From contig JAQGEQ010000084.1 in the NCBI GenBank assembly GCA_034620365.1, positions 2,666,001 through 2,730,000 of the forward strand: a stretch of DNA of 64,000 nt. The letters are read 5' to 3'. Below, in pieces: positions 39,284-59,292 of the stretch. The position numbers and the translations under genes were made by a program. Position 1 is the first letter of the stretch. Each line of letters begins with the position of its first letter. Origin of the DNA: Pegea sp. RAD2-039. Lineage: Eukaryota; Chordata; Thaliacea; Salpida; Salpidae. The notes below the pieces were generated by a model. It worked only from the letters and a program-made list of their open reading frames with translations, was not told the DNA's origin and made no database searches.

Positions 39284-39605
39284 ATGAAATTTGAAAAACT
39301 TATTTCATATAGAAAACTAGTTTTGTTTCTAGTTTTAGTTGCTGCTGCTAATAAACAAACTTTTAAGTTTTATAATATTTGCAAATACATAAATTCAAGT
39401 ATATTTTATCGGTAATGTTTCAAGGTTTGAATATATTTTGAACCTAAGGATTCTCACTAGCATGGGTTGTAAAACTGAATTGAAATCTTTGTAAATGTCT
39501 TTATAGGTGATATTAGTAGCTAGTTACTTGCTGAGGAACATCGCCTTTAGTGGAGACAGGACAACGGTTGATCACTTCGGAAGAAATCTAAAGGACTATT
39601 CATAA
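39284..39605 (+). CDS. Candidate small secreted protein gene C, 2 exons (splice junction uncertain)
   Basis: An acceptor tgtttacag ends 9 nt before the ATG. The protein starts with a convincing signal peptide (MKFEKLISYRKLVLFLVLVA, then A-A-N-K). A second open segment at about 39,507-39,605 ends at TAA and has a peptide-like content (VILVASYLLRNIAFS, then GDRTTVDHFGRNLKDYS). A donor tatcg/gtaatg at 39,412 pairs in frame (phase 2) with the acceptor gctag ending at 39,523. The stronger acceptor ttatag at 39,506 would need phase 0, which I cannot supply. The predicted product is about 70 aa, with G-R-N and G-D-R sites. It does not match the PTH-like pattern. Family unknown. Confidence 0.4.
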
Positions 39606-41079
39606 AGTGTACTTTTTTGAAGAAGATGTAAAATTCCTTACGAACTAATTGATTCGAAGATTCTACAAAAGACTCTTGAAAGTGAAATTGGTCGATAGCT
39701 TAATGGCTTATATGTATGTTATTTCTATTGAACTTGGATAATGATAGATATCTTCCAATGAAGTAGTTGATAAGTAATAACAAATAATTAAAGACGTGTA
39801 ATACAAGTTATATATAGAAAAGAGTGATTCACAAAATCATAAGGAATATGTTCAGGTAGAAGGTATATTGTGAGCGATAGTGAAAATGTCAAGATCAGTG
39901 ATTAGAAAATTAATAATAAGATTTAATTTCATGGCTTTAGAAATAATATTTATAAAATCTTGCCGTTGATGAAAGACCTTTTGAAAGTCAAGATTGAAAT
40001 GTTCAGGTTTTTCAAGATTATTAAATTATATATTTCGATTTTCATCAACAATAAGTAGTATGAATGAGTAGGAGTTCAATTTTGGTTTTACAAATTTAAA
40101 GAATTTGCTTGATAAAACGTCGCAATTTTTAATTTTCTGGAATCATACCACCAATCAACTTCAACTTCATATTTCTTACACTCAAACTTATTTTGCTTCA
40201 TGAAAACTTTCAATTTTTGTAAAAGAGATACTTTTCATTCAACAGGCGTTTGATGTGGAGTTTTAATACGATTGCGGTGAAAGAGAGTTTTGATGAAATT
40301 ATCATAGAATGACTACAAGGATAGCTCTTTATCATTCATACATTTCCAGTTAGAGGAGGATAAAAGTAGGCCCTAAAAAATGACATAATAGTCGCAGGTG
40401 GAAGAAAAAGAAAAATTGACTGAACTGATTGTAATATAAAAGATATATTTGGAAAACGAGAAAGAATCTGTTGAGCTTTAAGTCACTTTTAGAGAGTTAA
40501 CAAGGACTACTTTCCTCTGGTGTCACTTCATTCATATCTAATGATATCATAGTCAGGAGAACAGACCGTTAGATTCAACATTTTATAAGATAACCAGGAC
40601 TCAGGTTGGTCTAGTTGGGGTCAGTGTAATGGGACACAAGGTCCATCTTATTTGCCATAGATCTGATGTTACAATAATTAATTGACAAATGAAAAAGAGT
40701 TGATAGTATAAGTATCAAAAATATTAGTCTACTTTAGGAAAACTGGGTGTCGGCATGAAGGCGTTGTGTCATTGATAACATCAAATTTATCAACATTCTT
40801 ACTCACTTGGGCAGCTTCTCATTTTTCAGGTAGTTTTTTTTTAGTTTTCTATAAAGTTCTTGTAACTTTGGGGCTCAGCTCAGATAATTTAGTCAGAACA
40901 ATCAATGCTGAGGTTTTGGAGTTTCAGTTTTTAATTTCTGGATAATTGATCAAATCAAACTTCAATGCAAGAGTAGATGTTAATTATCATTCCTTGGTGG
41001 TGACAAGATGAACTTTGATTGATAACGCTTTCTTGATCTTTATCACTCGCAAAATCTGTATGTTATCAACAATCTTTTC
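39606..41079. other. Intergenic region before the second LINE relic
   Basis: Somewhat less AT-rich than the desert. It has broken reading segments on both strands (for example plus strand near 40,130-40,330) that may belong to older mobile-element debris, possibly the upstream part of the LINE that follows. I could not identify any segment. Confidence 0.35.
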
Positions 41080-42852
41080 ATGACCAAACCACAGCAAAAA
41101 GTTCCCTGGGGACACTTCCGCTCTAATCATTGGTACCAGTTCGATCTCACCAAACGGGGCCTTTTAGGCAATGTGCTTTTAACAAGATTATACCATAGAG
41201 CTGATGGTAACAGCGATTACTCTCTAGTATGCTACAAATTGCGTCTTTTAGTTAAGATAAAATACAAAACAAAAACAGCACATAAACTGCTCTTACTCAT
41301 CATCATCACCATCGCGTTCTGAAAAATTTGTACAATTCTCAACTTTAATGGATAAGTTGGCATCCTCAACGGATACCACCGCCTCCTTGACTTGGTCTAA
41401 AATAAAGGTTAAGATGCACGATAGTCCACTAGAAGCTTTCGGAAAGCAAACTCATAATAGCGAGGACTGGTTAGAAAAAAACACAGACACGTTACTCCTC
41501 CTTGTTAAGCAGAAACGTCAATCGCATGTAAAAAACCAACATTTATGTAGTCCAAAGACTCTCAGTAATTTCCGTAAAGCTAGAAAGACATTTCGCAGAG
41601 CTGCAAGAATATGTGATAATGAGTTTGGGCTTTCTAAAAGCGCAACTACCTAAACTGCAGCAGCAAGGGGTAATACCAAATCAGATGGTATAGGGACGCA
41701 GCCGGGCCCACAAAACTTCTAACCGCTCCTTTACAATCAGCTACAATTATAGAGATCTTGTTTAATAGAGATGAACAACTAGGGAGAGGTGGGTCGAGCA
41801 TTATTTGCTTCCTACTCCAAACACAACACTGTGATGAGTACTGCACTGGATAAAAAGAGAAGAAATCACCAAAGCCAGTTCAGCTATGGGTTCTGGAAAA
41901 GTACTAGGTAGCGACGGTATACCAACTTACTCACTAAAACATCGTAAAATTGATGTTGTGCCCTTTCCCCACAGTATTTTGATCAAATGCTGGAGAGAAA
42001 AAGAACCACAAAACAACCAAGGACATGATTTTTTTCAGTTTGTCAACTACAAGAAAACCCAAAGAAAAGCCTTTCTAGATTGCGTTATTATTCAATGCAT
42101 CCATAACCTGCTTTATGCTGATGATGTCGTAATTGTTGCACATTCAGCAAAAGACCTACTGATGCTGATCAACCAATTTTCATTAGCCTGTACAGAGTTT
42201 GAAATTAAAACTAGCCAAGAAAATACAAAAGTTATCAACCAAGGTGTTAACGTTCTACAGCCAATCAATATCAATGACTGTGACGTTGAGGCTGTAGATA
42301 GCTTTTCGGCTCAAAAATTACAGCATCCGCAGCAAATGAAGGGGAGATTAACATCCGCATCAGTAAAGCACCGGGTAACTTTGCACGGTTTACTTTCAGG
42401 GTCTGGGATAATCCATCACAACTAATCTGTAAGGAATTGTGTATAGTAAGCTGTTGTACGCCCGCTTTGTCAAAAGCTAATGAAAATAAACTCAACGCCT
42501 CTCATTTATGTCGTATATTTGGGTGTCAGCAAAAGACCTCAGACAATAAAGTCTTAGAGTGCACTGGTCTGACAACAATATACAGTCTGCTAGGCAAAGG
42601 CTTTGCTGGCTCGGATACGTCCGTCGGATGGAAGATCTGTATTATAGGGAATTATCAAAAGGCAAACGCAACATCAACCGTCCTTGTTTTCGCTTTAAGG
42701 ATACTTGCAAGCGCGATATGAAATCGCTTAAGATCAATACTAGCAGCTGGGAAGATATTGCAGCAGATCACTCTGAATGGCGCTCTCTGCTCAGTAAACA
42801 ACTGAAGAACAGAAAAGAAAATCTAACATCAAAGAAAAGGAAGAAACCTTAA
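41080..42852 (+). mobile_element. Decayed non-LTR retrotransposon with internal deletion of the RT domain
   Basis: Ordered plus-strand fragments of one LINE polyprotein. The end of the endonuclease is at 41,080-41,280 (K-P-Q-Q-K-V-P-W, then HRADGNSDYSLVCYKLRL). The spacer is at 41,350-41,650, and the start of the reverse transcriptase is at 41,886-42,005 (GSGKVLGSDGIP, I-K-C-W). There is then a jump directly to the catalytic block LLYADDVVIVAHSAKDL at 42,106-42,160. The C-terminal region is at 42,570-42,850 (L-C-W-L-G-Y-V-R-R-M, then K-R-D-M-K-S). About 150 or more residues between the RT start and Y-A-D-D are missing, and the frame shifts several times. The style matches LINEs whose fragments are often annotated as craniofacial-development-protein-2-like. 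Dead copy. Confidence 0.88.
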
Positions 42853-44976
42853 GAACTTTTAGTTCTTATGCATTTCACTATGTTTTGCTTTGACAACACC
42901 TCTTGAGTATAACCAGCATGGTCGTATCCGGCGGATACGGGCTTTTGTTAACATAATCATTGATTGATTAGAGAGCTTTTCGATATTTGATAAGTTTATT
43001 AGAAGATCTTCAAACGATTTGATAAAAAGCCTGCACGACGTCTTTCCCCAAATATACTTTATCCTCCACTGACTTAGGAGAGTTTGAAAGTTTTGCTCTG
43101 TATTGAGAGTTGGATTATCCGTAACAGACTCTCGCATATTGAAAATGCATACGTTTAGAGATTTGAAGTTTTTTGCTGAAATTTCAGCTTGGAATAGTTG
43201 AAGTAAAGATTGAGAAAACTGCCGTTAAGTCGTTTTTTATAAAATAAATTTGATAATCTGTTTGATTTGAATCTGAGAGATTTTTTAGATACGTCAGTAT
43301 ATGAGAGCTTCTGAGCTTGCATCTCATTTATCGGTTCTTCTTTAATCTATCTTTCAAATTAAGCTTTTAATCTCAATATGAATCTTAGTACTTTAAAAAA
43401 CGAAATTACTTCGACTTGGTTTAATGACATGTTTATCATTGACGCCATTTAAGCATACGTCTCAGGTGGGAGCTGCATTGGCACCTTTCTTTAATAGATT
43501 CATGTCCCAAGAAAAAATTAACATTTTTACAAAAAATCAGTTTTTAAACACTTAGAAGCCTCGTTCAAACTAAATATAACCTTTGACCTAATTTAAATAG
43601 AATATCTATTTACTTACTTCAGGATATTTAGAAAGTGATTTTTAAATCTAATTTTATATGATGCTTGATAGTCAACTATAAGAAATAAAACCAGGGTTCA
43701 ACAATTTTATCTTGAAGTTATATACCAATGCATGTATCAGTTTTAGTACATTCTAAGAGTTGGGGTTCTAACCCACAAGCGCAAAGCAAAATTAATTAGC
43801 AACGATTCGATTTTTTATACTAAGATATTAAAAACTAAAAAGACTTATATGTTAGGAATTAAGTTAGTATGTTATATCAAAATGTTTATATTCAGTATTA
43901 AAGTTCAAACTCATCTATGAAAGCTTTTAAAACGCATCAAATGTTTTTTGATAAAACAATCAAGTTCAATTAGTAGTCTATCAGAACTAATCTTGTTTAA
44001 TGTCTTAGCATGGTTTAGAAGATTAACCTTTCACAATCTTTAAAGTAAATATAAACTTACTTTCAATTTAAAATTAATGGAAATTTTGTAAATATATAAA
44101 AACACTTTTTTGTAACATTCTGTAAGTTAGAAAATTATTATTTTTTGGAACAACTTCGACTAAGAAATAAAATTTTTAGTAAACTTAAGTAATGACTTTT
44201 AACAATAACGAAGAACAATAGAGTTAGGGAGTGACACACCTTAAAAACAAACAAAAATAGTTTTATAAATTGTAAAAAACTTTATGAATTAAACAGTTAA
44301 TTTTAAATATCAAATTAATTTTTCTAAACAAGATTTGTTTCAAATTTGAAAATTGTTTCAAATAGAATGGAAACTAACAATCTTGTTCTTTTTAAGATGT
44401 AATCTATAACTATTTTTAAAGTTAGGTTGCTCGGCTACCTTTCAACAATTTTCTAAATAAATAATAATTTGTTTTATTGAAGTTTTTAGATTAGATTTTA
44501 GATATCTTCAACATCAGTGAAACATCTAGAGCGTTTTCTAAAAGCGATGAAGTCTTATTTCAATTCTTCATATTTATTCTATCTTATAAAATATGTGAAA
44601 GAGTTTTGTAGATTTCTTTTGTTTTTTGTTCAACTAAATCTTGGATCCTGGCTATATTCAAAAATAAACAAATCACAAAGTTAATGAAACTTGAATTTTT
44701 CATTTTCACTCAAAAACAAATTTATTGTTAGCAACTTAAGAAGTCGGGGATTTATTTGTGTATTATTCTGAATCAGGTAAATCCAACATTTCTACAAAAT
44801 GATACAAAAAATCTAACTATAAAAAAGAAAATAATTCTAATGCTGAAACAAATACAGATGTTGCAAATCGAATAATTTTAACTAAGATATATTTGAAAAT
44901 ATTTAGGATATAAGAAATAAATTAAGAAGACTTGTTAGTGATGAAAATGTCTGAGTTTAGAGGCAGTAAAAAGAAA
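42853..44976. other. Intergenic region, 3' of the ABC transporter
   Basis: The first 200-300 bases may be the 3' tail of the LINE relic. The rest is AT-rich without exon-like frames, and contains the transporter's 3' UTR. Confidence 0.4.
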
Positions 44977-53365
<8,389 letters not shown>

Positions 53366-56180
53366 TAATGAAAGTCACAAACTTAATATGATATATTTCA
53401 ACAAACTTTTTACCAGAAACTTAAGGGAAAGATACTGTAAACACATTCAAAATAAATAAACAAAGATTGTTTTTATAATGTGTAAAAATAATAATATATA
53501 AATAATATACAAACATTAAATTAACTTTCTATTGCTTTTTAGCCAAATCATAAGACTAAATGCTGAAAAATTTGCATATATATTAATCATTTTATAAATT
53601 GAAACATATTTTAAATTAAGCCATCAAACTATTTCAAATATAGCTATACTTATTAGTGGTTTGCCTGATTTTTGGCTATATAACATTTGTATAAAAATAT
53701 CAAGATAAAAACGAATTTTCTTATCACATCATTTACATAAAACTAAAAGTTTCTTAAAGTTCTGATGTTGTAAACAAAATTAAAAAAAAATATTGTTCTC
53801 TATTCAAAACAATTAGTTTATCTTAAAAATTGTTTATTTAGTTATCATATATGGTTTTAGTCAAAAGTTTTGCCGGAAAGAAAATAAAAATACTTAAATA
53901 ACACGTGCAACAAGTAAAACAAAACGTTAAGTCACTTTTCAGTTAGTTCAAATAAAGCCATGTAATTAAATATTTCAAGAGAAATTTTTAAAGCTGTAAA
54001 TATAAGAACGCAGCAAATTTTACCGGAAGAAAGTTTAAAAATACTGAAAAAAATAACTTGAAGGTTTGAAAAATTTCTAACTTCTAGTCAATATTTTTGA
54101 AAATAAATATAACATCTACTTATATAAAAAGCAAATAATATTGGGGTCCTGCTTTGGCCGAGAACTGCTATGCAGGATGAGTTTTTAGTGATGGAATTGA
54201 AAATAAAGTAAGATAGAGTGAGATACAAAAAAAAGTTTTTAGATTTCTTTTAAAGCTGGTTTTTAAAAAGCAAAGAAAATACAAATAAATTGCTTCAAAC
54301 TCTCTGCAGTTTGTTTAATACATTTGTACTAAAACTATCTTATTATCTAAAACATTATCTGGATTAAATTGTCTTAAACTTAACATAAATAAAAGTTTTG
54401 AAAAAAGTGAATTATATATATACTGAGCAACTCATTAAAATGCTGAAACATTCTTACAATAATTGCGTCATCCACTTCAACTTTTGTATTTTCATCATTT
54501 AAAATAATTACTAAATGTTATCATGTGATTTTAATTTTAAATAAATTAGCAAAAGCAAAGCATTCAACTATGGATATCAAATTCAGTTGCATTAAATATT
54601 ATTCAATAAAAAAAAGATCCAAACCATAATACCAAGTGAAATCTCGCCAAAAAGTATATTATTTTAATCTGAAAGTCAGTTATCGGCCTAAAAACTTGTT
54701 GGTATAAATAATTCAGACAAATTTAACAAAAAATAAAAAATATCATGTACAGCAAAGTATATGCACAGTCATACTTCAAGTACATCATTTTTGAGAGAAG
54801 CGAGTTTCTTATCTTAAAAAAAATCCCCTAAGGCGTACACATATTTTATGATATAAATTTTTACCGATTTTCAAATATTTTTTTCACCGATATCACAGCG
54901 GTTTTTCTATTTATTTTTAATTACAATTTCTTTTAGTCTAGTTTCGTACTTATCTCTTCCGCGAGAGTGGTTATAAAAGTATATTTGAGATAACTCAGTA
55001 AATAAGTTTTAAAAGTGATAGTCTAACAAAAACAAACTTTGAACTTTTTAAGAAAGATTTTTTAATAAGCATCTGCCGTAATACACCGACCTGTTTTAGC
55101 TGTAAATGCTCGATATTATTGTACAATTTTAATAATACAGATAATTTCTTGATATAGGTAGTTTATTGTTAAAGATTACTCAGAATGCTTGGTATTAGGA
55201 ATTGTTTTTTTTCACAATCAATATTTTTGACTGAACTTTAGAAGAAAACTGCCTTCTCATTTTCCACAATCACCGAATCTCATGACACTCTCGTAAAATT
55301 GCGACCGGCAGTGTATTTTGCTTATTGGCTTATTTAGTAAAAAAACTGCCTGAAAAAATAACAATAAATTGTATTCACATCTCTAAACTGTCTTTCGGTC
55401 ACTTTTTCAAGTGTATTAAATAATTAAAATAAAACTGTTGTAATCATGTATTTTTATTCTGTTAGATCTTTAGCTGTGCATGTAATAGTATAAAAGTCTA
55501 TACAGTAAAAACTAATCATTATTGGACAAAATGGCTTATGAGTTATTAAATTAAAGTTTACATTCACAATTACCTAAAAAAAACTTGTCAACATTATTGC
55601 TCTGAAAACTACAATATCAGTATTAACATAGACAGTGCATTTAAACTTATTAAAAGTCATCTTAAGAAATAATTTTCTCTGATAAGTTTGCCTATAAGAA
55701 CTTGCATCCTGATAATACATAAATCAAAAATAAATAGTTTAGAGTAAACTAAACTATTTATACCCAGGTTATTAAGGATATTTATACTGCTCCTTGCCCA
55801 CACAAATTATTTGACAAATAACAAAAAATATATAAAGTATTTGTTTCAAAAAATAATTTAAATATAAAACGTTTTATAGATAGTTTAAGCTTTTTTAAAT
55901 TATGCAAGTAGTTCGATTTATATAAAAAATTAAATTTTTTCTTAATCATAGTTCTAGAGATCACTATTGACAAATAAGTCTTTTGAAATATAAAAAGAAT
56001 ATTTGAAGTTGGTTTTGGAACAACAAATTTATTATTAGGCCAACAACTTGAACTACCAATTTTGGCAATATTTTTCTAATATCTTTTTTAAACAAATCGT
56101 AATCCTCAGTTAAAACTCAAAAAATACTTAGAGGTTTGATGAAAAATCGATTTATTTCTCTTTAGATCTATTGTAGAAAG
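53366..56180. other. Intergenic region between the ABC transporter and BOLA2
   Basis: Divergent promoters must lie here. A GC-richer patch with CpGs at about 55,250-55,320 and a ttataaaag-like box at 54,972 are candidate promoter elements only. A SINE end fragment sits at 54,141. No coding exon was found. Confidence 0.4.
54141..54180 (-). mobile_element. 3'-end fragment of the tRNA-derived SINE
   Basis: Read on the minus strand this has GCAGTTCTCGGCCAAAGCAG followed by G-A-C and a C/A-rich end. It matches the terminal segment shared by the SINEs at 452-769 and 61,524-61,730. Only about 40 bp are recognisable. Confidence 0.55.
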
Positions 56181-56444
56181 ATGGAAATTACCGAAAGCTT
56201 TTTGAAAAATAAAATTGAACAAAGCATGAAGACTGCTGAAGTTCAAATTACTGATATTTCACCCGGCTTTTGCGGAACTAGTTATAGTGCTGTAGTTGTC
56301 TCTGAGGAATTTGAGGGAAAATCTCGAATTCAGCAACATCGTCAAGTCCAAAATATCTTATCTGAAGAATTGAAGAGTATTCATGCTTTTACTATCAAAA
56401 CTTATACGCCAGAAAAGTGGGAAAAACAAAAAGAAACTAATTAA
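56181..56444 (+). CDS. BOLA2: BolA-like protein 2, copy 1
   Basis: Uninterrupted CDS of 87 aa, against 86 in human BOLA2. BOLA2 and the monothiol glutaredoxin GLRX3 form a [2Fe-2S]-bridged complex that delivers clusters in the cytosolic iron-sulfur pathway. Cys31 and His68 fall at the human cluster-ligand positions. Motifs include EEFEGKSRIQQHR, E-E-L-K-S-I-H-A-F and KTYTPEKW. A splice acceptor (tctctttag) ends 15 nt before the ATG, indicating a 5'-UTR intron or a trans-splice site. Its last 150 or so coding bases and 3' flank are almost identical to copy 2 downstream, whereas the first 35 residues differ. Confidence 0.93.
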   Translation: MEITESFLKNKIEQSMKTAEVQITDISPGFCGTSYSAVVVSEEFEGKSRIQQHRQVQNILSEELKSIHAFTIKTYTPEKWEKQKETN

Positions 56445-56474
56445 ATTGGTTTTTAGATGAAAAGCAGTAATCTT
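56288..56474 (+). repeat. 187-bp duplicated block, unit 1 (3' half of BOLA2 copy 1)
   Basis: Matches 57,400-57,586 base for base with a single difference (gga versus ggt in the Gly codon of F-E-G-K). The block starts inside the coding frame and ends 30 bases after the stop codon, so it covers the 3' UTR start as well. Sequence on both sides is unrelated. Confidence 0.95.
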
Positions 56475-57295
56475 TACAATTCTATTTAAGAAAAACGTTA
56501 AAACTATAGTTACCTAATTTAAGAATCTGCAGTGTTTGAAATTGTGATGTTCAATATTTAATTTATTTTTGTTAAAATGGGTTAATTTGAATTTAATAAT
56601 ACAATGACGTTGAAATTGTTTGATTTTATTACTTTATTGAAGTTAAAATATAGATATTTTAAGTTTATGGTTATAATAATTAAATAGCTCTTTAAAGTGA
56701 AAGATATGGGATTTTATTTATGTAGATGTTTTTCTAGTTTCAAAATAGTTATAAATTGGACAACGTTTTCTAGTTAAGGTTTTAAGTAATTAAAAATTCT
56801 AGTCAGATAAAAAAGAATTGCTTCTACACAGCTTAGCTTGAAGAAATTATCAAAATATTTATTTTCTTATAGAATAGACAGTGTTCAAAGGTTTTATAGG
56901 GTTTTGTTTTCTCTTGGTTTAAATTGAGTAATTAATAAATTACTTTTAAGTTGTAAATTATATATTAAAGTAGAAAGAAACCAAATATTTAGATTATTTT
57001 TTATATTTATAAGAATTATATATTTTATTTGTTTTGTTATAAAAAACTTCAGTAATAATAAACTCTATATAACTAAAATATATTGATGTATTTATAAATC
57101 TTTTAGAAAATGTTATATTATTTTTAATAAGACTTAATCTTACTATAAACTTTATTTTTATAAACTTTTTTATAAGTTTTTTGTATTAACTGTTAAATTG
57201 ATTAATTTTAAATGTTTGCCAAAAAATTAATAAATGTTTTTTTTTTGTCTTCTGAATATTTATGTAGTTGGTTAAGAAAAATCTGTAGCATTATA
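56475..57295. other. AT-rich spacer between the two BOLA2 copies
   Basis: Strongly AT-rich with no exon-like sequence. The 28 codons open upstream of the copy 2 ATG (from 57,212) are Phe/Lys/Leu-rich and lack BolA similarity, so I exclude them. Confidence 0.5.
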
Positions 57296-57556
57296 ATGTC
57301 TTTATCAGCAAACTTGTTAAAAGCCAAAATTGATGCAAATATGAAAACTGATTTTTGTGAAATTACTGAAATTTTTGGTTTATGTGATATAAGTTTTGAT
57401 GCTGTAGTTGTCTCTGAGGAATTTGAGGGTAAATCTCGAATTCAGCAACATCGTCAAGTCCAAAATATCTTATCTGAAGAATTGAAGAGTATTCATGCTT
57501 TTACTATCAAAACTTATACGCCAGAAAAGTGGGAAAAACAAAAAGAAACTAATTAA
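57296..57556 (+). CDS. BOLA2: BolA-like protein 2, copy 2
   Basis: 86 aa from the ATG at 57,296. This start gives the same length and alignment as copy 1, and an acceptor-like aaatctgtag ends 7 nt before it. The N-terminal half (MSLSANLLKAKIDANMK, then T-D-F-C) diverges clearly from copy 1, while the C-terminal half is identical in protein sequence. The cluster-ligand residues are kept as Cys30 and His67, with an extra Cys21. An intact frame in both copies argues that both are functional. Confidence 0.88.
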   Translation: MSLSANLLKAKIDANMKTDFCEITEIFGLCDISFDAVVVSEEFEGKSRIQQHRQVQNILSEELKSIHAFTIKTYTPEKWEKQKETN

Positions 57557-57586
57557 ATTGGTTTTTAGATGAAAAGCAGTAATCTT
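57400..57586 (+). repeat. 187-bp duplicated block, unit 2 (3' half of BOLA2 copy 2)
   Basis: Partner of 56,288-56,474, with 186 of 187 positions the same by direct reading. The distance between the units is 1,112 bp. Confidence 0.95.
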
Positions 57587-57941
57587 GGTGAATCGCCTTT
57601 TTTAGTGCAATTATAAAGTTTTGTAACATAATTTAATCAGCTATTCAAAAAAATATTATTACTTATGCAAAATGATAATATTTAAACAATAATAAAAAAT
57701 ATTTTACATTTATTTTAATCATTTAAAGAAAAACTGTTTTAATATCCTAAAATTTTACTTATCAATTTCTTTTTGTATGTATATTATAATATTATTATTT
57801 GCTTATCTTTTTCTGGTGATTTTTATTTGGTCTTATACATCCTTTACAAGTTTTCTATTATTTACTCTAAACAATGTTAATATTGAAGGTAACTTTTTTA
57901 TAATAATACTTTTGTGTTTAAAAGACTTCATCTAATCAAAT

Positions 57942-59192
57942 ATGGATACCATTCAGCTTAATGAGGAAAGTATATGTTTTTCTTTGAAAAATAAAGCCCC
58001 TTTTATCAGCAAAAAAAATTTTGAAAAGTTAAAAAAACTGGAACTAAGCCGAGCAGTATTTATTTCTTCTGTTTCTTATTTGTTCAAAGACTCATATTGT
58101 AAAATGAAAATTCTTGATGGTTTTGGTGGGTTCGGACTTGCTTCAACACAATTATTACAAACGTTTGGTGGACAGATTGATGTAACTCTTAATGTAAACA
58201 ATCTTATTCTAGAAGCTTTAAATTCTGATTCCAATCATAAAAAAATTATTAACACATATAATGTAATAAGTGAAGATTTAAATGTCATTATGCATCAACA
58301 AAAATATGATTTAATTTATTTAGAATCTACTGGTTCTGTTCTTTTGTACTTAGAAGCTGCTTTAAGATCTATAAATGATAACGGATTTCTTATTTTAACC
58401 TCATGTGACATACTCTCACTATTAAATAAGAATCCTACCACAACTCAAAGGCTTTATGGAGCTAAACTTTATAAGACGCCATATTTAAAAGAAATGAGCA
58501 TAAGAGTAATTATTTCTAATGTTGTCAGAGCGGCATCTAAATGGAATAAAGGCATAAATGTGAAAACATGTGCTGTCACTAAGGATAGCTTCACTATTGT
58601 TTGTCAAGTATCTTCAAGTTTGAAGTTGGCAGAATCAAACAGCAAATTAATTAGGTTTTTGGGCCATTGTCTCCAATGTGAAGAAAAAGGATTTCTCAAC
58701 AATGGATTATATATAACTAATTTTATAACCCCAAAGTCTTGTAAATGTGAAGTAAGCAATCTTAATCCTGTACTAATTCTTGGTGCTATGTGGGCAGGTA
58801 AAATATTTGATGCTAACTTCACGGGTAGACTGTGGCAGGTCTCTTTATCATTTGATTTTAAAAGTAGCACTGCTAAATACTTTAAATCTGCATGCTTAGA
58901 AAGTCACTGTTTCAGTAAAATGTCAGGTGAAATTGAATATTTATCAAATGTGTCTGATGAAGAATCACCAATCAAACAAATTACTGCTGATAGTAAACAA
59001 GATGAAGTTGATAGGCTTGCATTTTATTTTGATATAAAAAAGCATTTTAAAAGTAGCTTGACTCCAACAATTGACTCTGTGATTACAAAATTAAGAAATA
59101 ATAACTTCAGAGCAAGCCGCTCTCATTTTGGTGATAATTGCATCAGAACATCTGCAAGTATAAACCAAATAAAATTGAGTATTTTGTCTTAG
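57942..59192 (+). CDS. TRMT1L: TRMT1L-like tRNA guanine N2,N2-dimethyltransferase family protein
   Basis: One uninterrupted exon of 416 aa. TRMT1 dimethylates G26 of tRNAs, and its paralogue TRMT1L has been linked to G27 of tRNA-Tyr. TRMT1L-type features are the SAM-pocket loop ILDGFGGFG (57-65, human D-A-F-G-A-T-G), RLYGAKLYKTPYLKEMSIRV, VRAASKWNKGI, a zinc-type H-C-x2-C followed by C-x-C (about 243-270), and a C-terminal block (SRSHFGDNCIRTSASINQ) close to the human S-R-T-H-F-D-x3-V-R-T-D-A. The usual D-P-[FY]-G catalytic motif is replaced by L-E-S-T-G-S at 127-132, so activity is doubtful. The protein is shorter than human TRMT1L because the N-terminal zinc-finger region is absent. The next gene, YARS2, begins 100 nt after the stop. 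Confidence 0.85.
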   Translation: MDTIQLNEESICFSLKNKAPFISKKNFEKLKKLELSRAVFISSVSYLFKDSYCKMKILDGFGGFGLASTQLLQTFGGQIDVTLNVNNLILEALNSDSNHKKIINTYNVISEDLNVIMHQQKYDLIYLESTGSVLLYLEAALRSINDNGFLILTSCDILSLLNKNPTTTQRLYGAKLYKTPYLKEMSIRVIISNVVRAASKWNKGINVKTCAVTKDSFTIVCQVSSSLKLAESNSKLIRFLGHCLQCEEKGFLNNGLYITNFITPKSCKCEVSNLNPVLILGAMWAGKIFDANFTGRLWQVSLSFDFKSSTAKYFKSACLESHCFSKMSGEIEYLSNVSDEESPIKQITADSKQDEVDRLAFYFDIKKHFKSSLTPTIDSVITKLRNNNFRASRSHFGDNCIRTSASINQIKLSILS

Positions 59193-59263
59193 ATTGAAGA
59201 AAAAATAATTACAGAAGACTTCATAGTGAACAATTTCCTATTTTATTCAACTGTTTATATTAA

Positions 59264-59281
59264 TTAATATTTATTTTTTAG
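59264..59281 (+). other. Splice acceptor just upstream of the YARS2 start
   Basis: A T-rich tract ending in ttttttag stops 11 nt before the YARS2 ATG and 89 nt after the TRMT1L stop codon. No room is left for an obvious promoter plus a cis 5'-UTR exon, so a trans-splice site is the simplest reading. Inference only. Confidence 0.45.
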
Positions 59282-59292
59282 GTTTATTTATA

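Noticed and set aside
57212..57295. N-terminal extension of BOLA2 copy 2
   Set aside because: The 28 extra codons are Phe/Leu/Lys-rich AT sequence with no BolA similarity, and the internal ATG matches the family start.
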